A DNA stretch of 64,000 nt. Source: QHWT01 sp963755695 (GTDB lineage: Bacteria > Acidobacteriota > Vicinamibacteria > Vicinamibacterales > 2-12-FULL-66-21). The notes beneath the pieces are model-generated. The model was not told the DNA's origin. It made no database searches and worked only from the letters and a program-made list of their open reading frames with translations. The stretch's first letter is position 1. Every line of letters begins with the position of its first letter. Positions 1 through 10,357 of this stretch are shown here, piece after piece. Position numbers and translations under genes: made by a program. The stretch lies in the NCBI GenBank assembly GCA_963755695.1, contig CAVWLB010000010.1, forward strand, positions 1,674,001 through 1,738,000, in the 5' to 3' direction.

Positions 1-816
1 GATCGCGCGAAGTTCTTGCGCGTTGCCTTCGAACGAGATGCGTCCCTCTTTGAGCATGATGAACTCCGCCTCGGACGCCTTGGCCGGCTTGGCTCTTGGG
101 AAGACCAGGCCCTGTCCCTCGCGGACCGCCGTGTGCTCGGCGACGAAAAACGCGTCGCGCAGCTGGTGCGTGACCAAGACCGAGCTCACGTTCTCGAGAT
201 CGCGCAACTTGATGATTTCCTCGTCGACCGTAATCGACGTGATCGGATCGAGCCCGGTAGTGGGCTCGTCGTAGAGGAGGATCCTCGGCTTGGCCGCCAT
301 CGCCCGTGCGATCGCAACCCGGCGTCGCTGCCCGCCCGACAGCTCCGACGGCATCCGGTCGATGAACTCCCCGAGTCCGATGAAGCCGAGTACTTCGGCC
401 ACTCGGGTGTTGGCCTTGTCGAGCGGCCAGTGCAGCTCTTCGAACAGCTTGTAGCCGACGTTCTCGCGCACGGTGAGCGAATCGAACAGTGCGCCCTCCT
501 GGAAGACCATACCGAGATCGGCGCGGACGGCCATCAATTGCTCTTCGGTCATGTCGTCGACACGCTCGCCATTGACGAAGATCACTCCAGAATCCGGCTT
601 CAGCAATCCCAGGATCAGCCGCAGAATCGTCGATTTGCCGGCGCCGCTCGCCCCCAGGAAGATCTTCGTATGCCCGGTCTGCAGCGTGAAGCTCACGTCA
701 CGAAGGATGACCTTGTCGTCGAACGAGAGATTGACCTTGTCGAACACGATGATAGGCCCCCCGTGCGCGAGCGCTTCGGCGAGCAGCTGGGGTCTCGGGG
801 ATGGATAGCTAGGCAT
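1..816 (-). CDS. mlaF: ABC transporter ATP-binding protein, MlaF type (3' end cut by window edge)
   Basis: ATPase of a lipid-trafficking ABC importer/exporter that acts at the inner membrane with an MlaE permease. Reading leftwards from ATG at 816, 272 codons run off the window edge without a stop. Walker A GASGAGKS is at about residues 55-62, the LSGGQ signature at 159-163 and Walker B with DEPTTGLD at 183-190. The start codon overlaps the stop of the upstream mlaE by one base (TAATG), so the two are translationally coupled. The first ~20 residues before the ATPase fold are not conserved-looking, so a later start is possible. The substrate (phospholipid, as in Mla, or another lipid) cannot be told from sequence. 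Confidence 0.9.
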   Translation of the reverse strand, partial: MPSYPSPRPQLLAEALAHGGPIIVFDKVNLSFDDKVILRDVSFTLQTGHTKIFLGASGAGKSTILRLILGLLKPDSGVIFVNGERVDDMTEEQLMAVRADLGMVFQEGALFDSLTVRENVGYKLFEELHWPLDKANTRVAEVLGFIGLGEFIDRMPSELSGGQRRRVAIARAMAAKPRILLYDEPTTGLDPITSITVDEEIIKLRDLENVSSVLVTHQLRDAFFVAEHTAVREGQGLVFPRAKPAKASEAEFIMLKEGRISFEGNAQELRAI

Positions 817-1589
817 TAATAGATGAGGACGATGAGCAGCTTGGTCACGAGAAAATCCACCGCAATCACCGCCACTGAGCTCGCGACCACCGCGTTGGTC
901 GTCGCCCGGCCCACGCCCTGGGTGCCGCCGCGCGTCCGCAATCCGACGTGGCAGCCGATGCTCACGATGGTGAAGCCGAGAAAGAACGGCTTGATGAGTC
1001 CCATCCAGACGTCCTGCATGTAAAGGCCGGCGATGACGCTGTTCCAGTAGACGGAGCCGGCCACGTGAAACTGCAGCACAGTGACGATCCAGCCGCCGAC
1101 CATTCCGATACCGCCGGACAACACGGTCAGCAGCGGCACCATCAGCAGGCCCGCGAGAATCCGTGGCACGACCAGTTTTCGAATCGGATCGGTTCCCAGC
1201 GCGCGCAGGGCCGCGATCTGATCCGTCACCATCATCGAGCCGAGTTCCGCCGCGATCCCCGAACCCACGCGGCCGGCCACCATCAGTCCGGTCAGCACCG
1301 GGCCGAGCTCGCGAACCATTGACGCGCTCACCAGACGGCCGATCATCGAACGGGCGCCGAATTGGTCGAGCGTGAACCCCGAGTTCAGTGCCAGCACCAT
1401 CCCGGTGAACATGCCAGTCAACAGGACGACGGTCAGCGATCCGATCCCGACTGCCTCGAACTGCTCGACGATGTCGCGCGGATACATCGGGCGGGTGACC
1501 AGGGCACGGCCGAACTGCCCGATCATGTGCACGTACTCCTGCACCTCGAGCAGTGCCGCCTTGATCCATTCGATCAGCTTTGGCTTCAC
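816..1589 (-). CDS. mlaE: MlaE/YrbE-family ABC transporter permease
   Basis: Inner-membrane permease of an Mla-type lipid transport system. The 257-residue product has the family length and its central block: the ELGPVLTGLMVAGRVGSG segment, then the AAELGSMMVTDQIAAL segment and the GTDPI stretch, with hydrophobic helices on both sides. It lies directly upstream of the MlaF-like ATPase and overlaps it by one base, as is usual for Mla loci. The MlaD (MCE) substrate-binding gene is not seen here and would be expected beyond the left edge. It starts two bases after the uvrB stop, so it may be cotranscribed with uvrB. Confidence 0.9.
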   Translation of the reverse strand: MKPKLIEWIKAALLEVQEYVHMIGQFGRALVTRPMYPRDIVEQFEAVGIGSLTVVLLTGMFTGMVLALNSGFTLDQFGARSMIGRLVSASMVRELGPVLTGLMVAGRVGSGIAAELGSMMVTDQIAALRALGTDPIRKLVVPRILAGLLMVPLLTVLSGGIGMVGGWIVTVLQFHVAGSVYWNSVIAGLYMQDVWMGLIKPFFLGFTIVSIGCHVGLRTRGGTQGVGRATTNAVVASSVAVIAVDFLVTKLLIVLIY

Positions 1590-1591
1590 GT

Positions 1592-3607
<2,016 letters not shown>

Positions 3608-3676
3608 GGGAGCGCTAGAGGGAGGGGGCGGACGGGTGCGACATCAACCCGTGATCGTACCACAGGTAGAACAGGG

Positions 3677-3704
3677 AAAAGGCCGGTTGCGGGTCTAAAC
3701 CGGC
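3677..3704 (-). terminator. Possible intrinsic terminator of the VWFA gene
   Basis: Read on the minus strand, a 7-bp stem (GCCGGTT at 3682-3688 paired with AACCGGC at 3698-3704, 9-nt loop) is followed by CCTTTTCCC. It lies about 70 bases after the stop of the VWFA gene and before uvrB. The T-tract is short, so strength is uncertain. Confidence 0.4.
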
Positions 3705-3774
3705 GGCTGACAATGACGGCCCCGCGGGGCGTTCACTGTGCGCCGGGTCGGACCCCCCAGTCGGACCACTAGCA

Positions 3775-4701
3775 CTAGCGTGCGTCTTTTCCTTTGTATG
3801 GAGCGAAATAGCCGGACCGCGTCCGAAGACGGATACCTTTGAGATCGCGCCGGACCAATTTGATCTCCACACCGCGCCAGCTTCCATCGGCGCGTGCGTC
3901 ACTCGACACGTAGCCGAGCGAATAGCGGGCGGCAATTTCTTTGCGGATCCTGTCGAACACGCCGCCGAGATCCTTCGAGCCCATGGGAAAGTACGCCTGT
4001 CCACCGGTCATCGCCGCAAAGCGTTCGAGCTCGGAGCGCTGCTGGAAGCGGCCGCTGCTCGACTGGTGTTCCAGGTAGCCGATCGCGTAGACGGTGACGT
4101 CCGACGCCTTCAGCAGGTCGAGCGCATCGGCGAACCTGAGGGAGCTGCGCGTGTCGCCGCCATCCGTGTAGAGCACCAGGACCTTCTGGCCGTCCTGTGC
4201 CTGCGCACCGTTCAAATACACGCCCAGCGCATCGTACAACGCCGTCCAGCCGTCCGCCTTGCGCATCCGGATGCGCTCGACCAGGCGCGGATAGTCAGCC
4301 GGACCGAAGCGCGCGACCCTGACTTCGGTATCGAAGTCCACCACGGTGAAGTCCGACGCCTGCTCCATCGCATTGACGAACTTCACTGCCGCCGACCGGG
4401 CGTCGCCGAGATCGTCTGCCATGCTGCCGCTGGTGTCGAGCAGAAGGCCGAGATGCATTGGCGGCGCGTCTTCCGGATCGCCCACGGTGAAGAACTGGAG
4501 CGACTGCTTCTTCCCGTTCTCGATGATTTCAAAGTCTTCCGGTTTCAAGCCAACAACCGGTTGACCCTGCTTGTCGACGACGCTGACACCAAAGTGCACG
4601 AGATCGACGCCGGCACGAAACGGCTGTTGCGCGCAGACGGCGTACGTGGCAGCAACGAGAAGGCAGGCGGTCCAGGCAGCGCGCACCACGGGAACCTCCA
4701 T
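3775..4701 (-). CDS. Secreted VWFA-related protein of the acidobacterial type
   Basis: Exported protein of unknown role with a von Willebrand factor A fold. Starting at the ATG at 4701 gives a clean signal peptide (MEVPVVRAAWTACLLVAATY, then a likely AlaXAla site near residue 24). An AGG lies about seven bases upstream; an ATG 13 codons earlier would give a poorer leader. After an N-terminal strand domain with the phrase PEDFEIIENGKKQ, the VWA domain carries the metal-ion site DTSGSM at about 89-94 and a TDGGD segment near 170. About 308 residues is typical for this family, which is abundant in Acidobacteriota. Such proteins are thought to mediate metal-dependent binding outside the cytoplasm. 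It appears to be a single-gene unit. Confidence 0.85.
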   Translation of the reverse strand: MEVPVVRAAWTACLLVAATYAVCAQQPFRAGVDLVHFGVSVVDKQGQPVVGLKPEDFEIIENGKKQSLQFFTVGDPEDAPPMHLGLLLDTSGSMADDLGDARSAAVKFVNAMEQASDFTVVDFDTEVRVARFGPADYPRLVERIRMRKADGWTALYDALGVYLNGAQAQDGQKVLVLYTDGGDTRSSLRFADALDLLKASDVTVYAIGYLEHQSSSGRFQQRSELERFAAMTGGQAYFPMGSKDLGGVFDRIRKEIAARYSLGYVSSDARADGSWRGVEIKLVRRDLKGIRLRTRSGYFAPYKGKDAR

Positions 4702-4731
4702 GGGAACCTGACGCTGGCCAACGCTCGCTGC

Positions 4732-4760
4732 GATGTTCAATGTCAGATGTTCGAAGTGTC
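4732..4760. repeat. Degenerate heptanucleotide tandem repeat
   Basis: Four consecutive 7-mers (ATGTTCA, ATGTCAG, ATGTTCG, AAGTGTC) lie just upstream of the VWFA gene, and weaker copies continue to about 4795. The period is 7, not 3. Confidence 0.5.
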
Positions 4761-4845
4761 GAGAGACAATCCTGAACCTTCAGCATTCAACATCGAGCGC
4801 GGACGCCGACCGCGTTCCATCCTTTCCCCGGTCATTCTACGCCTC

Positions 4846-7507
4846 TCAAAAGACTTTGTAGCCGGTGATTCTCAGGACGTGCGTTCCACGGCGACCGTCG
4901 GGATTGATGCCTTGCACACCGAAACCCCACTCGACCGCCAGAAGGGAACCGAACGGCGCAGGCGCCTCGACCGCGGCGCCGAAGCCCGTAAAATTTCGCG
5001 ATCGCGCGGCGAATGCCGGGTCATGAACCTGGGCGGTATCTGCGAACCCGTCGAGCCGTATCGCTTTTGCAACAGACCAGGCGAGCGTTGTGCGAAGCAC
5101 GGCACCGTGATCGTAGCGGACCAGCGCCGACGGATAGCCATGCAGGCGATTGTCGAACGTGCCGAACGCGTACCTGCTGAACCGATCGAGATGCTGCCCG
5201 CCCATCCATGCCGCTTCGACGCGCGTGACGAGCCGCGGCGTCAGCGCGGCGGACCGAAGCACACTGACACCGTAGCGCTGGAAGTCGCCGCCAGCGGTGT
5301 CCGGATCGACGTCATATCCCCAGGGTTTCCAGCCGACCCGCCAGGCTGGTGCCCACCAGGCGGAGGCCTGCCACCCCGCACGCTGCAGGTCGAGTCCGAT
5401 GCGCGCGCCATGGACGACCTGACCGGCAGGAACCACGAACGCCGCATCGGTGACGTCACTGCGGCTGAACTTCGTGTAGTCCCAGTCGTAACCGAGCCGA
5501 AGCGCGAGGCGTGACGAGAGCGGGCGCAGCGCCCATACCGACGCCTGTGCCGGCCGCTGCCGGATGGCCTGCGCGTACTGTTCTCGGCCGTGTTCGAAGG
5601 CGCGATCGTTGTACGCCGTGGCAATCGCAAACGCCCGCCCGGCGAGCTGCCATCTCGATCCGCCGATCGACGGCGCCGAGATTGCCAGCTGCCCGAACGC
5701 GCCTCCAAAGAAGCCGTTGAACTCGGTCCCGCTGCCGAACAGATTGAAATCGACGTAGCTCACGCCGGCAAAGGGCAACGGCTCGGAGATGTTCGGATCG
5801 ATGATCGTGCCGAACGCCAGCGTTCGGACGCGATTGGCGGTTCCGGAGACGACCCGCGCGTCACCTCCGGTTTCCGCTTTGACTCCTCCGTCCTCCGCGC
5901 TCCGTCCGCCAGCTCTCGACAAATACCGATAGCCTGCCGCCGTGTCGCGGAGCATCACGTCGGTCGATGTGTACGCCGCCTCGCGGCGCGCTTGAAAGTC
6001 CGGCGCGTTGATCTCCTGCTCATCGAGCACCATCAGTCGGTGAATGGGTGTGCGGATGCTGGCGCCCTCGTAGGTCTGTCGCACATCCGATCGCGCCAGC
6101 ACCCATATGCCCTTGCCGTTCTCGCGGAACTCGTCGGTCTGCTCCGACGAAGTGATCGGTCCGCGGAGTCCGGTCTGCGCCGCTGACACCCGAACCATCG
6201 CGAACGAATCGGCGGCAATCCACGCGCGCCCCTCGTACAACGAGGCACCGCGATCCCGGGGTTCGAACCGCAGGACGTAGCATCGGTGTCCGTCAATCGT
6301 CTCTCGTCCTTCGAGACGATAGCGATACAAGTCGTTGAGCGTGATCGCCAGCGGCGGCGCCGCGACGCGCTCCGGCTCGATGATCGGCAGCCGCGGGACG
6401 CCGCCGTTGGCAGTGAGCGGGACGCCGTTCACCCGGATGCCCTGCTGTTGCAGATCGGTACGGCCATCGCCCGTGAAAATGGTCATGCGTGAGGTGATCG
6501 TCAGTGGTGCGACGAAGCCTGGAGCCTCGAACGTGAGCGTCAACGACCCGGTGGAGATCAGCGTCGAGATATTCGTCGCCTGCCTGGCTGCCTGAGCGTG
6601 GTGACGGCCAACAATCTCGTCGACGGTCAACAAGGCGGGGGCCGTGACGCCAACGCTCTCGGTCGGCAATTCGGTACCAGGGATCGTTCATTCGAAAGAG
6701 GGACAACCCCGCCACATCCAGCCGTTCAACCTTGGCGCCCTGAACACCTTGAGCGATCGCGGCGCCGGCTGGGCAACTCTCGCTCACGCCCACGACCTTC
6801 ACGGCAGCCAGGTCAACGTACAACGGCACCACGGTGCGACCGCACCTCGTCGTGCCGCGCGGCAGCATGTCCGCCGGGAGCCACGGCAGAACGCGCAGAA
6901 GGTCCGAAACGATCCGATTCGCATCGATGGGATCCGCGGGAAGCCGCCAGAAGCCCTCGCCAGGACCGAACAGCACGTCGGTGAGGCGATGGGCTATAGG
7001 AGGAGCTTCCCTCGCGAGAACCGAGATGCCAAAGCCAATGTCCCTCGACGATTGCATCGCCTCTTCGAGCGCCGGCGGGCACACGATGCGCACGATCGCT
7101 CCCGGCTGCGCGCCTGCTACCACAGCAACCGCCCGCCGCACGCGGAACACGATATCCGTGGGTGCTGCTTCGCTGGCGGTTGCCTCGTCGCGCACGTCCA
7201 AGGTGACGTCCGGGCTGATGACACGGAGCAGCGGATCGCCAGGATCGGGGATGCCGACGATGTGGAGGCCGACAATTGCGCCGCGCTCGGAGAGATCGCG
7301 CCAAGCCGGCTCCCATTCGGATGGGGAATCGCCGCGGCGGACGCGCAGCAAGAGCCTGACCCCATCCAGCCGGAGAGGTAACGCCAGCGCCTCGGAAGCC
7401 GATACACTCAAGCGGGCGCATTGCGCGCAGGGCGCGGTCTGCGGCCGGTTCTGGGCGTGCGTCAAGGCCGGCGTCAGCACGCCTGCCGCGAACGCGGCGC
7501 ACCTCAA
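4846..7507 (-). CDS. Large exported protein: N-terminal unassigned domain, LolA-like region and C-terminal outer-membrane barrel; one frameshift
   Basis: As read, this is two overlapping frames: the N-terminal part from 7507 to about 6680, and the C-terminal part from about 6680 to the stop at 4846. Removing one G from the GGG at 6680-6682 joins them into one ~886-residue protein. The TTG at 7507 gives an ideal signal peptide (MRCAAFAAGVLTPALTHAQ). Residues ~20-275 form a domain I cannot assign. Next comes a region resembling outer-membrane lipoprotein-sorting proteins (starting near LLTVDEIVGRHH). The last ~330 residues alternate aromatic and small residues like a beta-barrel, and the chain ends in Phe, the usual C-terminal signal of outer-membrane proteins. 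If the frameshift were real, the N-terminal reading would end in an Arg-rich tail overlapping the second ORF by ~375 bp, which argues for a sequence error. Function unknown. Confidence 0.65.
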
Positions 7508-7514
7508 CCCGGCG

Positions 7515-7520
7515 TATAAT
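7515..7520 (+). promoter_or_regulatory. Candidate -10 box for the DHH phosphoesterase gene
   Basis: A perfect TATAAT stands about 66 bases before the GTG start at 7587 in otherwise GC-rich sequence. No good -35 is visible at 16-18 bases. The divergent outer-membrane protein gene starts at 7507, so this is the shared promoter region. Confidence 0.4.
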
Positions 7521-7586
7521 GAGCGTTTGGCATGGCTAAGCCCCGCAGCCGCGGTGCCTTCGTGACCAGCGGATCTAGGAACTGAC

Positions 7587-9014
7587 GTGCGCGTTCTGGC
7601 CATCTGTCAGGATGAGCTGGTCATTCGATCGCTCGACGAAGTTCTGCTCCCGAGCTTCGAAGTTGAATTTCTGGTGGAGAGCAAGCCGCTTGCGCGGCGC
7701 CTCCACGACGCGGGGATCGAGGTCTTTGCGGCCGATCCCCGACGAGTCGACACCTACCTGAAGGAAGACGTTTCCCCCAACACCTGTTTCATCGTCGAAG
7801 ATACCGGTCGCCGCAGCATCAAGAAGGTGCTCGACGCCATCCGCGATGCCGGCGGAACGCTCATCTACGTTCTGCACACGGGCAAGCGGGCCACCAACGG
7901 CAAGGCCGACGGCTTGAAGACGGACGCCGCGGAGGTCACGCACTTCGATCTGGCGGAACTGGTGCGGCCCACGCTCGTCACCGAGCTGAGCCGATCGATG
8001 ACCCGTGCGCGCGTCCAGCAGTACCAGCGGTATTTCGCCGACGCCGACCGCGTCCTCATTCTCCTCCACAACGACCCCGACCCGGATGCGCTCGCCAGCG
8101 GCCTCGCGTTGCGCAACCTGCTGCGGCGAACGAAAACGACCGCCATCATCGGCGCCATGCAGGGGGTCACGCGGCCGGAGAACCTTCGCATGGCCAACAT
8201 GCTCGACATCCACGTCGAGCAGATTACGCCGGCGTCGTTCACCGGCTTCGACCGGGTCGCGACGGTCGACGTGCAACCGCACTACTTCGGCGGGCTGCTC
8301 GACCGCGCCGATCTGGTGATCGATCACCACCCGGAACAACCGGGCTACAGCGCGGTCTTCAAGGACATCCGCGCCGACTATGGCTCGACCTCGACGATCC
8401 TGACCGAACACCTGCGGGCCGTCGACGTCAACATCTCCGAGCGGACGGCGACGGCGATGCTCTACGCGATCAAGTCCGACACGCTGTTTTTCGCCCGTCA
8501 CACCAACCGTGTCGATCTCGAGGCCTTCACGTTCCTCTATCCGCTCGCCGACGCCGCGTTGATCCGGAAGATGGAAGGAGCGGAAATCACGCTCGAGCGC
8601 CTCGAGTACGTGACTCGCGCGAGCCGCAGCGGCAAGCTTCGCGACCAGGTGTTCACGGCGTTCATCGGGGAAGCGCCGCGCGAGGACTTCATCCCCTACA
8701 CGGCGGATTTCTTCCTGCAGCTCGAAGACGTCAAGTGGACGATCGTCTCAGGGATTGTCGGGCAGATGCTGATCGTCAGCGTGCGGAACCTTGGTTACTC
8801 CCGCAATGCCGGAGAATTCGTGAAGCGCTGGTTCGCCGAGCTCGGGTCGGCCGGCGGCCATCGCGCGATGGCCAAGGCGGTGGTGCCAATCGAACGCTTC
8901 CGGGCCAAGTATGGCAATCTCGAGGGAGAAGCCGTCGCCGCGAAGCTCGCCGAAATGGCCGACCAGTTCCTGCACGAGCCCGCAGCCGAGAAGAAGCTCA
9001 CCGCGGCGCGCTAG
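7587..9014 (+). CDS. DHH-family phosphoesterase with N-terminal Rossmann-like domain
   Basis: Predicted metal-dependent phosphodiesterase of the DHH/DHHA1 superfamily (members include NrnA nanoRNases, RecJ and cyclic-di-AMP phosphodiesterases). The GTG start has AGGA six bases upstream. Residues ~1-130 look like a TrkA-N/RCK-type nucleotide-binding fold (it opens with MRVLAICQDE) but show no clear GxGxxG. The catalytic half has HNDPDPDALAS near 161-171 and VIDHHPE near 243-249; the DHHA1 domain ends with SAGGHRAMA near 420. The metal-binding acidic and His residues are present, so it should be active. The Rossmann-DHH layout is also seen in archaeal proteins. The substrate is unknown; short RNAs or cyclic dinucleotides are the obvious candidates. 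Confidence 0.88.
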   Translation: MRVLAICQDELVIRSLDEVLLPSFEVEFLVESKPLARRLHDAGIEVFAADPRRVDTYLKEDVSPNTCFIVEDTGRRSIKKVLDAIRDAGGTLIYVLHTGKRATNGKADGLKTDAAEVTHFDLAELVRPTLVTELSRSMTRARVQQYQRYFADADRVLILLHNDPDPDALASGLALRNLLRRTKTTAIIGAMQGVTRPENLRMANMLDIHVEQITPASFTGFDRVATVDVQPHYFGGLLDRADLVIDHHPEQPGYSAVFKDIRADYGSTSTILTEHLRAVDVNISERTATAMLYAIKSDTLFFARHTNRVDLEAFTFLYPLADAALIRKMEGAEITLERLEYVTRASRSGKLRDQVFTAFIGEAPREDFIPYTADFFLQLEDVKWTIVSGIVGQMLIVSVRNLGYSRNAGEFVKRWFAELGSAGGHRAMAKAVVPIERFRAKYGNLEGEAVAAKLAEMADQFLHEPAAEKKLTAAR

Positions 9015-9020
9015 GGAGCC

Positions 9021-9150
9021 TTGACCATCGAAGGTTCGAAGATCCCTCGAAGCTTCGAAGGAGCCCAATTCTTTCAAAGATCCTTCGAAGGATACTTATT
9101 TCTTAGGAACCTTCGATTTCTTCGATCGTCCTTCGAAACTTCGATTGTCA
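9021..9150. repeat. Inverted-repeat-bounded TCGAAGG element, copy A
   Basis: A 130-bp stretch between two convergent genes. It begins TTGACCATCGAAGG (9021-9034) and ends CTTCGATTGTCA (9139-9150), which is nearly the reverse complement. Inside, TTCGAAG/CCTTCGA words recur about nine times, including the palindrome CCTTCGAAGG at 9082-9091. It is AT-richer than its neighbours. It shares both ends with the element at 17760-17960. No open reading frame. Confidence 0.7.
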
Positions 9151-9153
9151 GGT

Positions 9154-10314
9154 TCAACCAAGTGCCTGGTCCAGATCCTCAATCAGATCCTGCGGATCTT
9201 CCAAGCCGACGGACAGGCGCGCCATGCTGCGGGAGACGCCGGCGTCGGCGAGCTGCGCATCGGTGTATCCCACCTGCGAGGTCAGCACGGGCAGGCTGCA
9301 GAGGCTCTCGACACCCCCCAGGCTCGCGGCACGCTTGAAGACCTTCAGCCGGTCGAAAAAACGCTCCGCTCGGTCCTGCCCGTCCCCAAGATCGACGCAG
9401 ACCATGCCGCCAAACCCCCGCATCTGCCGCGCCGCCAGCACGTGGTCGGGATGCGATTCGAGTCCCGGGTAGTAGACCTTGGTCACGCGCGGATCGCGCT
9501 CGAGCCAGCGTGCGACAGCGAAGCCGTTGCTGTTGTGCCGCTCCATGCGCACGGCCAGCGTCTTCAGCCCACGGCCGATGGCGTAGGCGGCATGTGGGTC
9601 GATTACCGTGCCGAGCATCCTGCGGGTCTGGTCCACCTGCTCCATCAGCGCGCGCGGTCCGGCGAGCGCGCCGGCCGTGACATCGCTGTGGCCGTTCAGG
9701 TACTTGGTGACGCTGTGCATCACCACATCCACGCCAAGCGCGATCGGCTGTTGATTGAACGGGCTGGCGAAGGTGTTATCGACAATCGAGATCACGTTCC
9801 GTGCGCGGCAGGCAGAGGCGATCCGGGCGACGTCCACGCAGCGCAGGGTCGGGTTGATCGGCGACTCGAACCAGAGCACGCGCGTCGCCGGACCGATCAG
9901 CGACGCCGGCTGCGCCAGCTCGTCGAGCGACGCGAATCGAGCCTTGATCCCGAAATGGGGGAAGAGATCCGCAAGCAGGTGCAGCGTGCCACCGTAGATC
10001 GCAGAGCTGCAGACCACTTCATCGCCGGACTTGAGCAGAGCGAGCAGCACCGTTGCCGTCGCCGCCATCCCGCTCGAGAGCAGCAGCGCGGAGTCGGCCC
10101 CCTCGAGCCCGGCGATTGTCTGCTCCACGGCAACGATCGTGGGATTGCGGTAGCGCGAATAGAGAAACCGCTGCGATCTTCCCTCGTTATACGCCTTCAC
10201 CTGCGCCGCGTTCTCGAAGACGAACGTCGTCGTTTCGTAGATTGGAAGCGTCAGCGGATCGGCGTCGGGGTTGGCCCCCTCGGCCCGGTGAATCATCTCG
10301 GTCGCGGTTCGCAT
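9154..10314 (-). CDS. Cys/Met-metabolism PLP-dependent enzyme (cystathionine gamma-synthase / lyase family)
   Basis: Pyridoxal-phosphate enzyme of the trans-sulfuration fold type I family (MetB, MetC, MetY, MGL). The 386 residues match the family. PLP-binding features are visible: SRYRNPT near 53, SSGMAATATVLL near 80, VDNTFASPFNQQP near 178-190, and the Schiff-base lysine in SVTKYLNGHSDV at about residue 203. The C-terminus has the family phrase RLSVGLEDPQDLIEDLDQAL. Sequence alone does not separate synthase, lyase and methionine-gamma-lyase activities. It stands alone on the minus strand, converging on the DHH gene, with a patatin-like gene upstream. Confidence 0.92.
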   Translation of the reverse strand: MRTATEMIHRAEGANPDADPLTLPIYETTTFVFENAAQVKAYNEGRSQRFLYSRYRNPTIVAVEQTIAGLEGADSALLLSSGMAATATVLLALLKSGDEVVCSSAIYGGTLHLLADLFPHFGIKARFASLDELAQPASLIGPATRVLWFESPINPTLRCVDVARIASACRARNVISIVDNTFASPFNQQPIALGVDVVMHSVTKYLNGHSDVTAGALAGPRALMEQVDQTRRMLGTVIDPHAAYAIGRGLKTLAVRMERHNSNGFAVARWLERDPRVTKVYYPGLESHPDHVLAARQMRGFGGMVCVDLGDGQDRAERFFDRLKVFKRAASLGGVESLCSLPVLTSQVGYTDAQLADAGVSRSMARLSVGLEDPQDLIEDLDQALG

Positions 10315-10357
10315 AGGTCAGCAAACTACCAAATCAGCGGACTACCCAACCACCAAA

